Source of the DNA: Isoptericola halotolerans
Lineage (GTDB): Bacteria; Actinomycetota; Actinomycetes; Actinomycetales; Cellulomonadaceae
Reading direction: 5' to 3'
Assembly (NCBI RefSeq): GCF_003003075.1
Contig: NZ_PVTX01000011.1
Coordinates: 1-64,000, forward strand
DNA: 64,000 bases
Made by a program: the position numbers and the translations under genes. Every line of letters starts with the position of its first letter. Position 1 is the stretch's first letter. This document shows positions 18,240 through 29,457 of the stretch, piece after piece. The notes under the pieces were generated by a model. It ran no database searches, was not told the origin of the DNA, and was given only the letters and a program-made list of their open reading frames with translations.

Positions 18240-19346
18240 TCAGGCGGCGCGGTCGACGGCGGCGTGCGCCAGCCCGGTGAGCACCTCCCGGCCGTGCGCG
18301 TCGAGGTCCGCCGTGGCGAGCGCCGACAGCCCCTGGGCCGCCAGCTCGTCGATGAGCGCCTCGACGCCGGCCACGGCCCCCGAGCCGGTGATCGCGGCCC
18401 GCAGCGCCGCGACGTCGTCGTCCGTGAGACGCGCGTCACCCAGGTGCTTGGTCACCAGGAGGCGGGCGTCGTCGTCGCCGGCAGCCAGCGTGCGGGCGAC
18501 GAGCACCGTGCGCTTGCCCTCGCGCAGGTCGTCGCCGGCCGGCTTGCCCGTGACCTCCGGGTCGCCGAACACGCCGAGCAGGTCGTCGCGCAGCTGGAAC
18601 GCCTCCCCGAGCGGCAGCCCCGCGGCGCTGATCGCCGCGACCCGGTCGGGCGACGCGCCGGCGAGGACCGCGCCGAGCGTGAGCGGGCGCTCGACCGAGT
18701 AGCGGGCGGACTTGGCCCGCAGCACGAGCCGGGCGCGGTCCTCGTCGGCCGTCGGGTCCAGCCCCCAGGCCTCGGCCTGCACGAGCACGTCCAGGTACTG
18801 GCCCACCACGACCTCGCTGGTCATCGCGTCGAGCATGTCGCGTGCCGCCCGGCCGACGTCGGTGGGCAGCGCGTCGAGCGCGGCTCCGGCCTCGCGGTGG
18901 CAGGCCACCAGGCAGAGGTCGCCGAGCAGGATCGCGGCGGCGGTCCCGAAGCGGTCCGCGTCGCCTGACCACTGCCGCTCGCGGTGGCGGGCCTCGAACA
19001 CCCGGTGCGCCGTCGGGCGGCCGCGTCGGGTGTCGGAGGCGTCCATGACGTCGTCGTGGAGCAGCGCCGCGGCCTGGAAGAGCTCGAGGGCGGCACCGAT
19101 GCGGACGACGGCGTCCCGCGCGGCGCCGCTGGACGCTCCGCCGTGCGCTCGGAACGACCAGTAGCAGAAGGCTGCTCGGAGCCGCTTGCCGCCGGCCAGG
19201 AGCGTGGAGACCTGGTCGGTCAGCGCCGTCGTGCCGGGTCCGGTGGCGGCGACCTCGTCGCGCAGCCTCGTCAGGTGGCGGTCCAGGGCGTCGTCGACGT
19301 CGTGGCGGAGGTTCTCGAGGTCGACCAGTGCGGAAGCGGCAGGCAT
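18240..19346 (-). CDS. Polyprenyl (geranylgeranyl-type) diphosphate synthase
   Basis: Chain-elongating isoprenyl diphosphate synthase of 368 residues, cytosolic. The first aspartate-rich motif is LLHDDVMDASDTRRG (near residue 95). The second region is QLRDDLLGVFGDPEVTGKP, with the DDLLG form common in actinobacterial IdsA proteins, and GGKRLRAAFCYW binds the allylic substrate. Likely products are GPP/FPP/GGPP for menaquinone or carotenoid precursors; chain length cannot be read reliably. It converges on the Rv2175c-like gene with an eight-base gap, as idsA2 does in mycobacteria. Confidence 0.92.
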   Translation of the reverse strand: MPAASALVDLENLRHDVDDALDRHLTRLRDEVAATGPGTTALTDQVSTLLAGGKRLRAAFCYWSFRAHGGASSGAARDAVVRIGAALELFQAAALLHDDVMDASDTRRGRPTAHRVFEARHRERQWSGDADRFGTAAAILLGDLCLVACHREAGAALDALPTDVGRAARDMLDAMTSEVVVGQYLDVLVQAEAWGLDPTADEDRARLVLRAKSARYSVERPLTLGAVLAGASPDRVAAISAAGLPLGEAFQLRDDLLGVFGDPEVTGKPAGDDLREGKRTVLVARTLAAGDDDARLLVTKHLGDARLTDDDVAALRAAITGSGAVAGVEALIDELAAQGLSALATADLDAHGREVLTGLAHAAVDRAA

Positions 19347-19353
19347 GGCGCCC

Positions 19354-19359
19354 AGCCTA
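19354..19359 (-). promoter_or_regulatory. -10 hexamer TAGGCT for the polyprenyl synthase gene
   Basis: Minus-strand TAGGCT seven bases before ATG 19346; leaderless start predicted. Confidence 0.5.
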
Positions 19360-19382
19360 TGCGTGCGGCGGCGGGTGACGGG

Positions 19383-19931
19383 TCAGGCGTCCTGCGCGCG
19401 GACGCTGCCCGACAGCGAGACCAGGCGCCGGTCCGACTCGTCGAGGACGCCGATGAGGACGGTCTCGACGCGCGGCTTCTTCTTGCCCTTGGTCCGCGTG
19501 TAGGCGGTCTGCACGGTGAGGGCGGAGACGTCGACGTCCTCGGACTCGTCGAAGCCGGCCTCGCCCAGCCGCTCGGCGTAGCGGTCGACGACCTCCTGCG
19601 TGCTGAGCTCTGTGGAGAGGTTGAGCGAGACGTCCACGAGGTCGCCCTCCGCGGGCGTCGCCGAGCTGGCGAGCACCGTGGAGCCCTCGGGAGCACCGAG
19701 CAGGTCGGTCGGGAAGCCGGGAGCGTACCCGCCGACGGCGGTCCCCGGGTCGAAGGACGGCAGCGCCGTGGGAGCGCCCTCCGGTCCCGTGCCGGTGGCC
19801 GCCGCGGTGGCGTCGGTCGGTGCGGCCCTGCCGGCGGGGCCGGCGTCGCAGCCGCTCACCGTGATCACGCAGAGCGCCAGCACGGCACAGGCCGTGCGGC
19901 GCGGGACGCGGTGGTGGCGGGTCGTGGGCAC
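19383..19931 (-). CDS. Secreted lipoprotein of unknown function
   Basis: 182 residues with a basic N-terminus, a hydrophobic stretch (ACAVLALCVITVSGC) and a lipobox-like VSGC, so it is probably lipid-anchored outside the membrane. A Thr/Pro/Gly linker precedes a compact domain with LSTQEVVDRYAERLGEAGF, which resembles pilus-assembly/DUF-type alpha-beta domains in actinobacterial lipoproteins, but no family name is certain. GTG 19931 lies six bases after TACCGT and defines the start; the open frame continues upstream without a signal. Confidence 0.75.
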   Translation of the reverse strand: MPTTRHHRVPRRTACAVLALCVITVSGCDAGPAGRAAPTDATAAATGTGPEGAPTALPSFDPGTAVGGYAPGFPTDLLGAPEGSTVLASSATPAEGDLVDVSLNLSTELSTQEVVDRYAERLGEAGFDESEDVDVSALTVQTAYTRTKGKKKPRVETVLIGVLDESDRRLVSLSGSVRAQDA

Positions 19932-19937
19932 GGGATC

Positions 19938-19943
19938 ACGGTA
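19938..19943 (-). promoter_or_regulatory. -10 hexamer TACCGT for the lipoprotein gene
   Basis: Minus-strand TACCGT six bases before GTG 19931; leaderless start predicted. Confidence 0.45.
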
Positions 19944-20028
19944 GCGGGTGCCCACCCCCAGCCCGTCCGGTCCCCGGCGCCGCCCCCGGGGCCTCTCCGT
20001 GAGCCCGGGCTGCGTTCTCATCGACGGC

Positions 20029-21177
20029 ATGACGACGAGCCTCGACCTCCCCGAACCCTCGACCATCCCGCTGCGCTCGCCCCACGACGTGCTGGCGGCC
20101 ATCCCGTACCGGCTCGGGTTCCGGCCCGCGGAGAGCATCGTGATCGCGTGCACGGCCGAGCGCGGCCGGCCCGGGCTCGTCGCCCGGGTCGGGATCGACG
20201 AGCTGCGTGGCGCCGGGGCGGCCGACGGCCTCGCGGCCCTCGCGCGTGCCGTCGCCGGGACACGGCCGACGTACTGCGCCCTCGTGCTCTACACGGCCGG
20301 GGGAGCCGCCGCCGCGGCCGACGTCGTGGAGGACGTCCGCCGAGCCCTCGACCCGGTCGTCGAGACCGACGGCTGGCTCGTGACCCCCGACGGGTACCGG
20401 GGCCTGGGGTGCGAGGACCCCACGTGCTGCCCGGAGCCCGGCCATCCGCTCGCCGCCCTCGAGAGCGGTGAGATCGGGGCGGCCTACGTCCTGGCGGGAC
20501 ATGTCGTGGCGGAGTCCGCCGACGCGGCGTACCGGATCCCACGCGCCGCGGAGGAGACGCGCAACCTCGCCGGCCGTGCCGCCCGACGCAGCGAGATCGC
20601 CCGCGGGCGAGCGCAGGAGGGCGCGGCCACGAGGCGCTGGCGCGACGACGCGCTGGACGCCTGGCGGGAGGCCCTGCGGCGGGTCGAGGTGGGTGCCGAC
20701 GCCGCCGCGGACGAGGTGCCGGCGCCGTTGCCGGCCGCACTCGTCGGGCGGGTGGGCGCGGCGCTCGCGGACCGGGTCGTGCGGGACGTCGCCCTGCTCA
20801 CGCTGGTCCCCGGGGGAGAGGAGGCGGCGCGCGAGACCACACGGGCCACCGACCCCGTCCAGATCGACGACGCGACGGGCAAGGTCCTCGGCCGGGTCGT
20901 CGACCCGTCGGACGCGGTGGCGCCCGACCCGGACCTCGTCGCTCGGGCGCGGGCGGTGCTGGAACAGGTCGACGCCCAGGTGCCCCGACGACTGCGTGCC
21001 CCGGCCCTGACGCTCCTGGCGTTTCTCGCCTGGTGGGCGGGCGACGGTCCGCGGGCCTCCTACCGGGTCACCGAGGCGCTCGAGGCCGACCCCTCGTACC
21101 GCCTGGCACAGCTCCTGCACTGCGTCGTCGCGGCGGCCCTCCCGCCCGGTTGGGTCCGTGCCGCGTCCGGCGGGTGA
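20029..21177 (+). CDS. DUF4192 family protein
   Basis: 382 residues, soluble. The start MTTSLDLPEPSTIPLRSPHD followed by VLAAIPYRLGFRPAESIV is the hallmark of DUF4192, found only in actinobacteria. An internal segment with paired cysteines (LGCEDPTCCPEPG) is also typical, and a C-terminal helical region resembles a TPR (ALTLLAFLAWWAGDGPRAS). Function is unknown. ATG 20029 is chosen because family similarity begins there; the frame is open to 19948. It is separated by only 47 bases from the universal stress protein gene. Confidence 0.85.
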   Translation: MTTSLDLPEPSTIPLRSPHDVLAAIPYRLGFRPAESIVIACTAERGRPGLVARVGIDELRGAGAADGLAALARAVAGTRPTYCALVLYTAGGAAAAADVVEDVRRALDPVVETDGWLVTPDGYRGLGCEDPTCCPEPGHPLAALESGEIGAAYVLAGHVVAESADAAYRIPRAAEETRNLAGRAARRSEIARGRAQEGAATRRWRDDALDAWREALRRVEVGADAAADEVPAPLPAALVGRVGAALADRVVRDVALLTLVPGGEEAARETTRATDPVQIDDATGKVLGRVVDPSDAVAPDPDLVARARAVLEQVDAQVPRRLRAPALTLLAFLAWWAGDGPRASYRVTEALEADPSYRLAQLLHCVVAAALPPGWVRAASGG

Positions 21178-21212
21178 ATCCGCGCGGGAGGTGTGTGGCC
21201 CACCGTGTCCGG

Positions 21213-21218
21213 TAGCGT
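21213..21218 (+). promoter_or_regulatory. -10 hexamer TAGCGT for the universal stress protein gene
   Basis: TAGCGT six bases before ATG 21225; leaderless start predicted. Confidence 0.5.
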
Positions 21219-21224
21219 GCCACC

Positions 21225-21584
21225 ATGGCGATCGTCGTGGGACATCTGGGAACGCCCGAGGGCAAGGAAGCGCTCGTCACCGCGGTCTCGGAGGCGCGGC
21301 AACGTGAGGTGGGTCTCCTGGTCGTGACCTCCGGGGCGGCCGGGGCGGCCGAGGAGCTCGAGGCGCTCGGTACGCGGCTGTCGAACGCCGGCATCGAGCA
21401 CCGGATCGTGGCCGGCACCGGCGACCTCGCCGAGGACCTGGTGCGCACCGCGGCCGAGGAGGACGGCGATCTCATCGTCATCGGCCTGCGACGGCGCAGT
21501 CCCGTGGGCAAGCTCATCCTCGGGTCCGGTGCCCAGCGGATCCTCCTCGAGGCACCCTGCCCCGTCCTCGCCGTGAAGCCCTGA
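21225..21584 (+). CDS. Short universal stress protein (UspA family)
   Basis: 119 residues, one compact Usp domain. The C-terminal nucleotide-site pattern reads IGLRRRSPVGKLILGSGAQR followed by APCPVLAVKP (G-2x-G-9x-G type), so ATP binding is possible. The N-terminal loop reads VVGHLGTPEGKEAL rather than the usual VGVDGS, and the protein is about 20 residues shorter than standard. It is located just before the sigma factor gene. Stress-related but otherwise undefined. Confidence 0.85.
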   Translation: MAIVVGHLGTPEGKEALVTAVSEARQREVGLLVVTSGAAGAAEELEALGTRLSNAGIEHRIVAGTGDLAEDLVRTAAEEDGDLIVIGLRRRSPVGKLILGSGAQRILLEAPCPVLAVKP

Positions 21585-21596
21585 CGGGCCGCGCGC

Positions 21597-21615
21597 TCCC
21601 TCGTCGGACGAGGGA
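21597..21615. promoter_or_regulatory. Perfect palindrome upstream of the principal sigma gene
   Basis: TCCCTCGTC and its exact complement GACGAGGGA flank one base. A second copy of the half-site (TCCCTCGTC) lies at 21652-21660. The palindrome starts 13 bases after the stress-protein stop and about 115 bases before the sigA -10. It could be a compact terminator, but the repeated half-site suggests an operator. Confidence 0.45.
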
Positions 21616-21730
21616 ATAGGCGGTCGGTCATCCGGTGTTCACCTGACATCTTCCCTCGTCCGGGCACGAAACGGTGACCCGGGACACGGCGTGAGCACCG
21701 CATTCTCCGCGGAGGACCAGGTGTCGCCGG

Positions 21731-21736
21731 TACAAT
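21731..21736 (+). promoter_or_regulatory. -10 hexamer TACAAT for the principal sigma factor gene
   Basis: TACAAT in an AT-rich patch (TACAATATAGGTAT), the strongest -10 match in the window, about 85 bases before the start codon. No clear TTGACA -35 is present. Confidence 0.6.
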
Positions 21737-21820
21737 ATAGGTATCCGCTCGAGCCGCGAGGCCCTCGTCCCCGGCTGACACAGCGGTCCACCGTCCCCTC
21801 GAATGCCGAAAGGTCGGTTT

Positions 21821-23407
<1,587 letters not shown>

Positions 23408-23433
23408 CAGGTCCGCAGCGAACGCTGGTCGCG

Positions 23434-23469
23434 AGAGCCCCGGTGCCGGATGTCCGGCACCGGGGCTCT
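23434..23469. terminator. Strong hairpin between sigA and the FAD oxidoreductase gene
   Basis: A 17-base perfect inverted repeat (23434-23450 and 23453-23469) with a two-base centre lies between two convergent genes and can serve both strands. Confidence 0.85.
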
Positions 23470-23485
23470 GCCGTTCCCGGAGACC

Positions 23486-24937
23486 TCAGCCCGCGGACCG
23501 GCGACCGGCCGCCGACCAGCGGGCCGACGGGTCGAGCACACCGCGGGGATCGCTCCGCCGCCGCAGCCGCAGGAGCCGGTCGTACGTCTGCGCGCCGTAC
23601 GCCGTGCGCACCCGGGCGGAGGAGGCCGGCTCCCGCTTGCCGGCGAAGTTGAGCAGGCTGCCGCCCGTGGACCACGGGGCCAGCGCGGCGTCGACCTGGC
23701 GGACGCCGCGCTCTGCTTCGGCCGGCCGGTCGGGGCCACCGAGCGCGACGACGAAGAGCGAGTAGGCCGCGTCGCGCCCGCCGACGGCGTTCGGGACCGC
23801 CGGAGGTCTGGCGACGGCGCCACCGAGGAGGCGGAGCTCGGCCATGAGCACGGGGGAGCCCGCCGGCACCGCGTCCAGCAGGGCATCGACCGCCGCGGCC
23901 GGGAGCGTGGTGAGCGTCCGGCCCCGCTCGACGACGGGCAGCGGGTCCTGCGGGTCCGCGTGGATCTTGCCGAGCCGTGCGTAGGGCAGGTCGCCCACGG
24001 TGTCGAGCAGGGGAGCGGCGACGGTGCGCAGATCGTCGACGAGCGTGTCGGGCCCCCCGCCGTGGCGGGCGTAGCGCACGGTGAGGACCGCCCGTCCCCG
24101 GAGCGGTGCGGGCAGATCGGGCAACGGTGGCAGGTTGAGCCGGGCCACGGACGTCGAGACCTCGTCCGGCAGGTCGGTCGTCAGCTCGCGCCAGCGGTGC
24201 AGCACCGCCGCGGCGTCCGTCACGTCGAACCAGAGGGCGCCGGCCCGGACCGTGCGCAGCGGGAACAGGCTGAAGGTCATCGCGGTGACGACGCCGAACG
24301 CGCCGCCCCCGCCGCGCAGGGCCCAGAAGAGCTCGGGGTGGCGCGTCGGTGTCGCGGTGAGAGCCTCGCCCGCAGGCGTGACGACGTCGAGCGACCGGAC
24401 GTGGTCGGCGGCGAAGCCGAAGGTCCGCGCCAGCGGGCCGAGCCCGCCTCCCAGCGTGTAGCCGACGACGCCGACGTGCGGGGACGATCCGCAGAGGCCA
24501 CCGAGACCGTGGGGGGCACCGGCGTCGAGCACCGCCTGCCAGGTGACGCCGGCGCCCACGGTGGCGGTCCGGGCCTGCGGGTCGATCTCGAGGCGGTCCA
24601 GGCGCGACGTGTCGAGCAGGACGTCCCGTGGGCCGGTGGCGGGCGCTCCGTGCCCCGTGGCCCGCACCCCGACGCCCAGCTGGTGCGCGGCGGCACCTCG
24701 CACGGTGCGGGCGACGTCGTCAGCCGTCGCGGCCTGCACCACGAGGGCGGGCCGTTGGGCCACGGCGAGGTCGAACCCGGGGAGCGCCTCGGCGTATCCG
24801 GCCCGGCCGGGCGTGCGGACCTCGCCGTCGAGCGTCATGGCGAGCGCGGTCGCGAGCCGGGAGACGGCACCGGCAGGTGCCGGCCCGACCACGGTGCGGG
24901 TCGGGGACGCGACGGGCAAGGCGGGTTCGACGGTCAT
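23486..24937 (-). CDS. FAD-binding oxidoreductase (berberine-bridge/PCMH type)
   Basis: Flavoprotein oxidase of about 483 residues. The FAD-binding half includes RPALVVQAATADDVARTV, a His in VRATGHGAPATG at the usual 8-alpha-histidyl position, and VGVVGYTLGGGLGPLARTFG; a BBE-like C-terminal motif ends NFAGKREP...[13 protein letters not shown]. The position equivalent to the second covalent Cys of bicovalent enzymes is Ser (CGSSPHVGVVG), so flavin attachment through His only is likely. Substrate unknown. ATG 24937 is a working choice: no ribosome site is clear, and ATG 24973 is an alternative. No signal peptide is evident. Confidence 0.88.
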   Translation of the reverse strand: MTVEPALPVASPTRTVVGPAPAGAVSRLATALAMTLDGEVRTPGRAGYAEALPGFDLAVAQRPALVVQAATADDVARTVRGAAAHQLGVGVRATGHGAPATGPRDVLLDTSRLDRLEIDPQARTATVGAGVTWQAVLDAGAPHGLGGLCGSSPHVGVVGYTLGGGLGPLARTFGFAADHVRSLDVVTPAGEALTATPTRHPELFWALRGGGGAFGVVTAMTFSLFPLRTVRAGALWFDVTDAAAVLHRWRELTTDLPDEVSTSVARLNLPPLPDLPAPLRGRAVLTVRYARHGGGPDTLVDDLRTVAAPLLDTVGDLPYARLGKIHADPQDPLPVVERGRTLTTLPAAAVDALLDAVPAGSPVLMAELRLLGGAVARPPAVPNAVGGRDAAYSLFVVALGGPDRPAEAERGVRQVDAALAPWSTGGSLLNFAGKREPASSARVRTAYGAQTYDRLLRLRRRSDPRGVLDPSARWSAAGRRSAG

Positions 24938-25022
24938 GGGTGGAGGGAGGCGCGCCGGCACGGTTCGCGACATCCGGTCCCGCGCCCGCACGAGTCCCGC
25001 CCGCACGAGCCCCGCACGCACG

Positions 25023-25056
25023 CGAGCCCCGCACCACGGTGGTGGTGCGGGGCTCG
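25023..25056 (-). terminator. Hairpin downstream of the zinc-binding mini-protein gene
   Basis: Fifteen-base arms (25023-25037 and 25042-25056) around a four-base loop, starting 20 bases past the stop of the minus-strand gene above it. Confidence 0.75.
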
Positions 25057-25075
25057 TCGGCGGTGCCGGTGGGCG

Positions 25076-25306
25076 TCAGCCGGCGTTTCGGGCGCCGGAG
25101 CCGTGCTCGGCGTGCAGGCGGTCGGTCTCGTCCTGGATGTGCTCGGCGACGGACTGGTAGGCGTCGGCGTGCGCGCGCGCGTGGTGTCCGCAGAAGAGGA
25201 GCTCTCCGACGGGCAGCACGACACGCACGTAGGCCTGGGCGCCGCAGCGGTCGCAGCGGTCGGCGGCGGTCAGCGGCTCGGTCGTCTCTTCGGTCGTTGT
25301 GCTCAC
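25076..25306 (-). CDS. Small zinc-binding protein (DUF7455-type)
   Basis: 76 residues. The core RCDRCGAQAYVRVVLPVGELLFCGHHARAH supplies CxxC and CxHH ligands for one zinc ion (residues about 17-46). It is preceded by a Thr/Glu-rich tail and followed by a helix (YQSVAEHIQDETDRL). This small protein is widespread in actinobacteria, often beside the sigA/parE genes; its role is unknown. GTG 25306 is the only start that keeps the conserved length. Confidence 0.82.
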   Translation of the reverse strand: MSTTTEETTEPLTAADRCDRCGAQAYVRVVLPVGELLFCGHHARAHADAYQSVAEHIQDETDRLHAEHGSGARNAG

Positions 25307-25438
25307 GACACCATCAAACCATCTGGGACCCGCGTTGTTCCCGTGCGAGGGCCCTGGTTCGCTCCCGGCGATCACGGCGTGGGTCACACGCGGGGGACGA
25401 CGGCGGAGAGCCTGCGCGGGCGTGTCGGCATCCTGGAC

Positions 25439-25444
25439 TACTCT
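25439..25444 (+). promoter_or_regulatory. -10 hexamer TACTCT for parE
   Basis: TACTCT seven bases before GTG 25452; leaderless start predicted. GTG 25446 is too close to the hexamer. Confidence 0.5.
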
Positions 25445-25451
25445 CGTGCGC

Positions 25452-27581
<2,130 letters not shown>

Positions 27582-27586
27582 GGCGT

Positions 27587-27633
27587 CCGGCCCGGCCGGT
27601 GTCCGGATCGCGGCCGGTGCCGCGCCGGGCCGG
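27587..27633 (+). terminator. Possible hairpin after parE
   Basis: Nine-base arms CCGGCCCGG (27587-27595) and CCGGGCCGG (27625-27633) with a GC-rich loop of 29 bases that has further pairing. It lies directly after the parE stop. Confidence 0.4.
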
Positions 27634-27643
27634 TCGTGGCGGA

Positions 27644-27649
27644 TAGGCT
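27644..27649 (+). promoter_or_regulatory. -10 hexamer TAGGCT for the DUF4430 lipoprotein gene
   Basis: TAGGCT six bases before GTG 27656; leaderless start predicted for a two-gene unit. Confidence 0.55.
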
Positions 27650-27655
27650 TTGCGC

Positions 27656-28078
27656 GTGAAGACCCTGATGCGCAAGACGTCGTCCCGCCTGCTCGCCGCG
27701 ACCGCCGCCGGAGTGCTCTCCGTCGGCCTGGTCGCCGGGTGCTCCGGAGAGGACGAGGCGACGCCGGAGGCGAGCGTAGCCGCCTCGGGCGAGGCCGAGC
27801 CTGCCGACGACGCCGCCGCGGAAGAGGTCACCGAGCTCTCCTACGCGGGTGAGGACGGCAAGACCGCGCTCGAGCTCCTCGTCGCGGCGGACCCCGAGGC
27901 CGTGGTGAGCGGCGAGGGCGAGATGGCCTACGTCACCGCGATCCGTGGTCACGCCGCGGAGTCGGACACCGAGTTCTGGGCCCTGTACGTCGACGGCGAG
28001 ATGGCACAGGTCGGTGCCGGTTCGCTCGAGACCGAGGACGGTCAGCAGCTCCAGTGGAAGCTCGAGGAGATCGAGTGA
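27656..28078 (+). CDS. DUF4430-type lipoprotein (transcobalamin-C-like domain)
   Basis: 140 residues. N-terminal signal with lipobox (LSVGLVAGC), an acidic linker, then a small beta-rich domain: EDGKTALELLVA, FWALYVDGEMAQVGAGSLETEDG and a C-terminal QLQWKLEEI. This matches the DUF4430 fold, related to the C-terminal domain of cobalamin-binding proteins. Lipid-anchored on the outer face of the membrane. The stop overlaps the next GTG (GTGA), so it is co-translated with a membrane protein. A substrate-binding role for a vitamin or similar ligand is an inference. Confidence 0.75.
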   Translation: MKTLMRKTSSRLLAATAAGVLSVGLVAGCSGEDEATPEASVAASGEAEPADDAAAEEVTELSYAGEDGKTALELLVAADPEAVVSGEGEMAYVTAIRGHAAESDTEFWALYVDGEMAQVGAGSLETEDGQQLQWKLEEIE

Positions 28079-28680
28079 GCCCCGCACCCGAGGCGATGCC
28101 CGACCTGAGCCGGCGCGACCTCGCCGAGCGCTGGTGGCGTCCCGCCGTCGCCACGCTGCTCGTCGTCGCGGCGATCGTGTGGCGGCTCGTCAAGGACGAC
28201 CTCGGCGCCCCGCCGAACCTCGAGCTGTCGACCTTCGCGGCGTTCGCCGCCGCCGGGCTGCTGCGTCATCGTCTCGCGATGCTGGCGCCGCTGGTCGTCG
28301 TGGCCGTCAGCGACGTCGTCCTCAGCAACTCGGCGATCCTGGTCTTCACCTGGTCGGCGTGGGCCGCCATCGGCGTGGCCGCCTGGTGGACGCGTCGCGC
28401 CACGGGCGGACGCCGGTTCCTCGCCGCCGTGGCGTTCGGCGCCGGGAGCTCGATCGGCTTCTACCTGTGGACCAACTTCGGTGTCTGGCTGCAGGGTCGT
28501 GGCACCTTCTACCCCGCCGGGCTCGACGGGCTGGTGGCCAGCTACGTGGCCGGGCTGCCGTTCCTGCGCCCGATGCTGCTGGGCAACCTGGTGCTGCTGC
28601 CGGTCGCGGCGGCCGTCGTCGCACTGGTCGAGCGCCTCGAGCGGGTGCACTCGCTCGGGACGGTGGCGGGCCGCGCCTGA
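28075..28680 (+). CDS. Multi-pass membrane protein, DUF6580 / ECF S-component-like
   Basis: 201 residues with about five to six hydrophobic helices (WRPAVATLLVVAAIVWRLV, FAAFAAAGLLRHRLAMLAPL, ILVFTWSAWAAIGVAAWW, FLAAVAFGAGSSIGFYLWTNFG and a C-terminal helix). The pattern, with a long helix followed by a WTNFGVWL segment, is that of DUF6580 proteins, predicted relatives of ECF-transporter substrate-binding (S) subunits. Translationally coupled to the DUF4430 lipoprotein. No ECF ATPase or T subunit is adjacent; a shared energising module elsewhere would be needed. Confidence 0.7.
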   Translation: MSPAPEAMPDLSRRDLAERWWRPAVATLLVVAAIVWRLVKDDLGAPPNLELSTFAAFAAAGLLRHRLAMLAPLVVVAVSDVVLSNSAILVFTWSAWAAIGVAAWWTRRATGGRRFLAAVAFGAGSSIGFYLWTNFGVWLQGRGTFYPAGLDGLVASYVAGLPFLRPMLLGNLVLLPVAAAVVALVERLERVHSLGTVAGRA

Positions 28681-28710
28681 CGGCTCCCGGCCACCGGTCC
28701 GTGGGGCCGG

Positions 28711-29346
28711 TCAGCCGTTGCGGTCCGGTGCGGCCATGTCGCCCGTGCCGGGCACGCCCTCGGCGAGCCCGTAGCGCAGGTGCACGGCACCCTTCGGCCC
28801 GGCCTCGGGTGGTGCGAGGAGGGTGAAGTTCGTCGGCACCGCGCCGCCGTCGAACACCTTCTTGCCCACGCCGAGCACGATCGGGTAGACCCACAGATCG
28901 AGCCGGTCGACGAGCTTCTCGTGCAGGAGCGACTGCACCAGGTCGAGGCTGCCCACCACGGCGACGTGCTCGTGCCGGCTGCGGACCTCGCGCACGGCGG
29001 CCGCGAGGTCGGGGCCGAGCTGCGTCGATCCCGCCCACGACAGGTCCGGTTCGCCGCGCGAGGCGACGTACTTGGGGACGCGGTTGAAGAGCGTGGCGAT
29101 GTCGTCGTCCTGGCCGCCCTCCTGATGCGGCCAGTAGGCCGCGAAGATGTCGTAGGTCTTGCGGCCGAGCAGCAGCGCGTCCGTGCCCTCGTACGCCGTC
29201 GTGACCTGCCGGCCCATGACGTCGTCGAGCAGGGGCGCCTGCCAGCCGCCGAACGGGAAGCCGCCCTCCGGGTCCTCGTCCGGCCCTCCGGGCGCCTGCC
29301 CGACGAGGTCCAGGGTGGTGAAGAGCTCGACGTGGACGAGGCCCAT
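28711..29346 (-). CDS. Dihydrofolate-reductase-fold protein (RibD C-terminal type)
   Basis: 211 residues with the RibD_C/YwjB-like pattern: MGLVHVELFTTLDLVGQAPG at the start, LLLGRKTYDIFAAYWP, VPKYVASRG, VAVVGSLDLVQSLL and LDLWVYPIVLGVGKKVF. It is likely NADPH-binding, but true DHFR activity is unlikely in this subfamily, whose substrates are mostly unknown. ATG 29346 follows a GGAGG site. It is divergent from the DsbA-family gene with about 110 bases between them. Confidence 0.85.
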   Translation of the reverse strand: MGLVHVELFTTLDLVGQAPGGPDEDPEGGFPFGGWQAPLLDDVMGRQVTTAYEGTDALLLGRKTYDIFAAYWPHQEGGQDDDIATLFNRVPKYVASRGEPDLSWAGSTQLGPDLAAAVREVRSRHEHVAVVGSLDLVQSLLHEKLVDRLDLWVYPIVLGVGKKVFDGGAVPTNFTLLAPPEAGPKGAVHLRYGLAEGVPGTGDMAAPDRNG

Positions 29347-29457
29347 GGTTCCTCCAGGTGTGCTGACGAGTGTGCGGTCGGTCGTGGTGGGCAGACCGGA
29401 ACGGGCCGCGGAACTCATCGCCCGGAATGATCCGCCGGCACGCGAGTTGTACGGACC

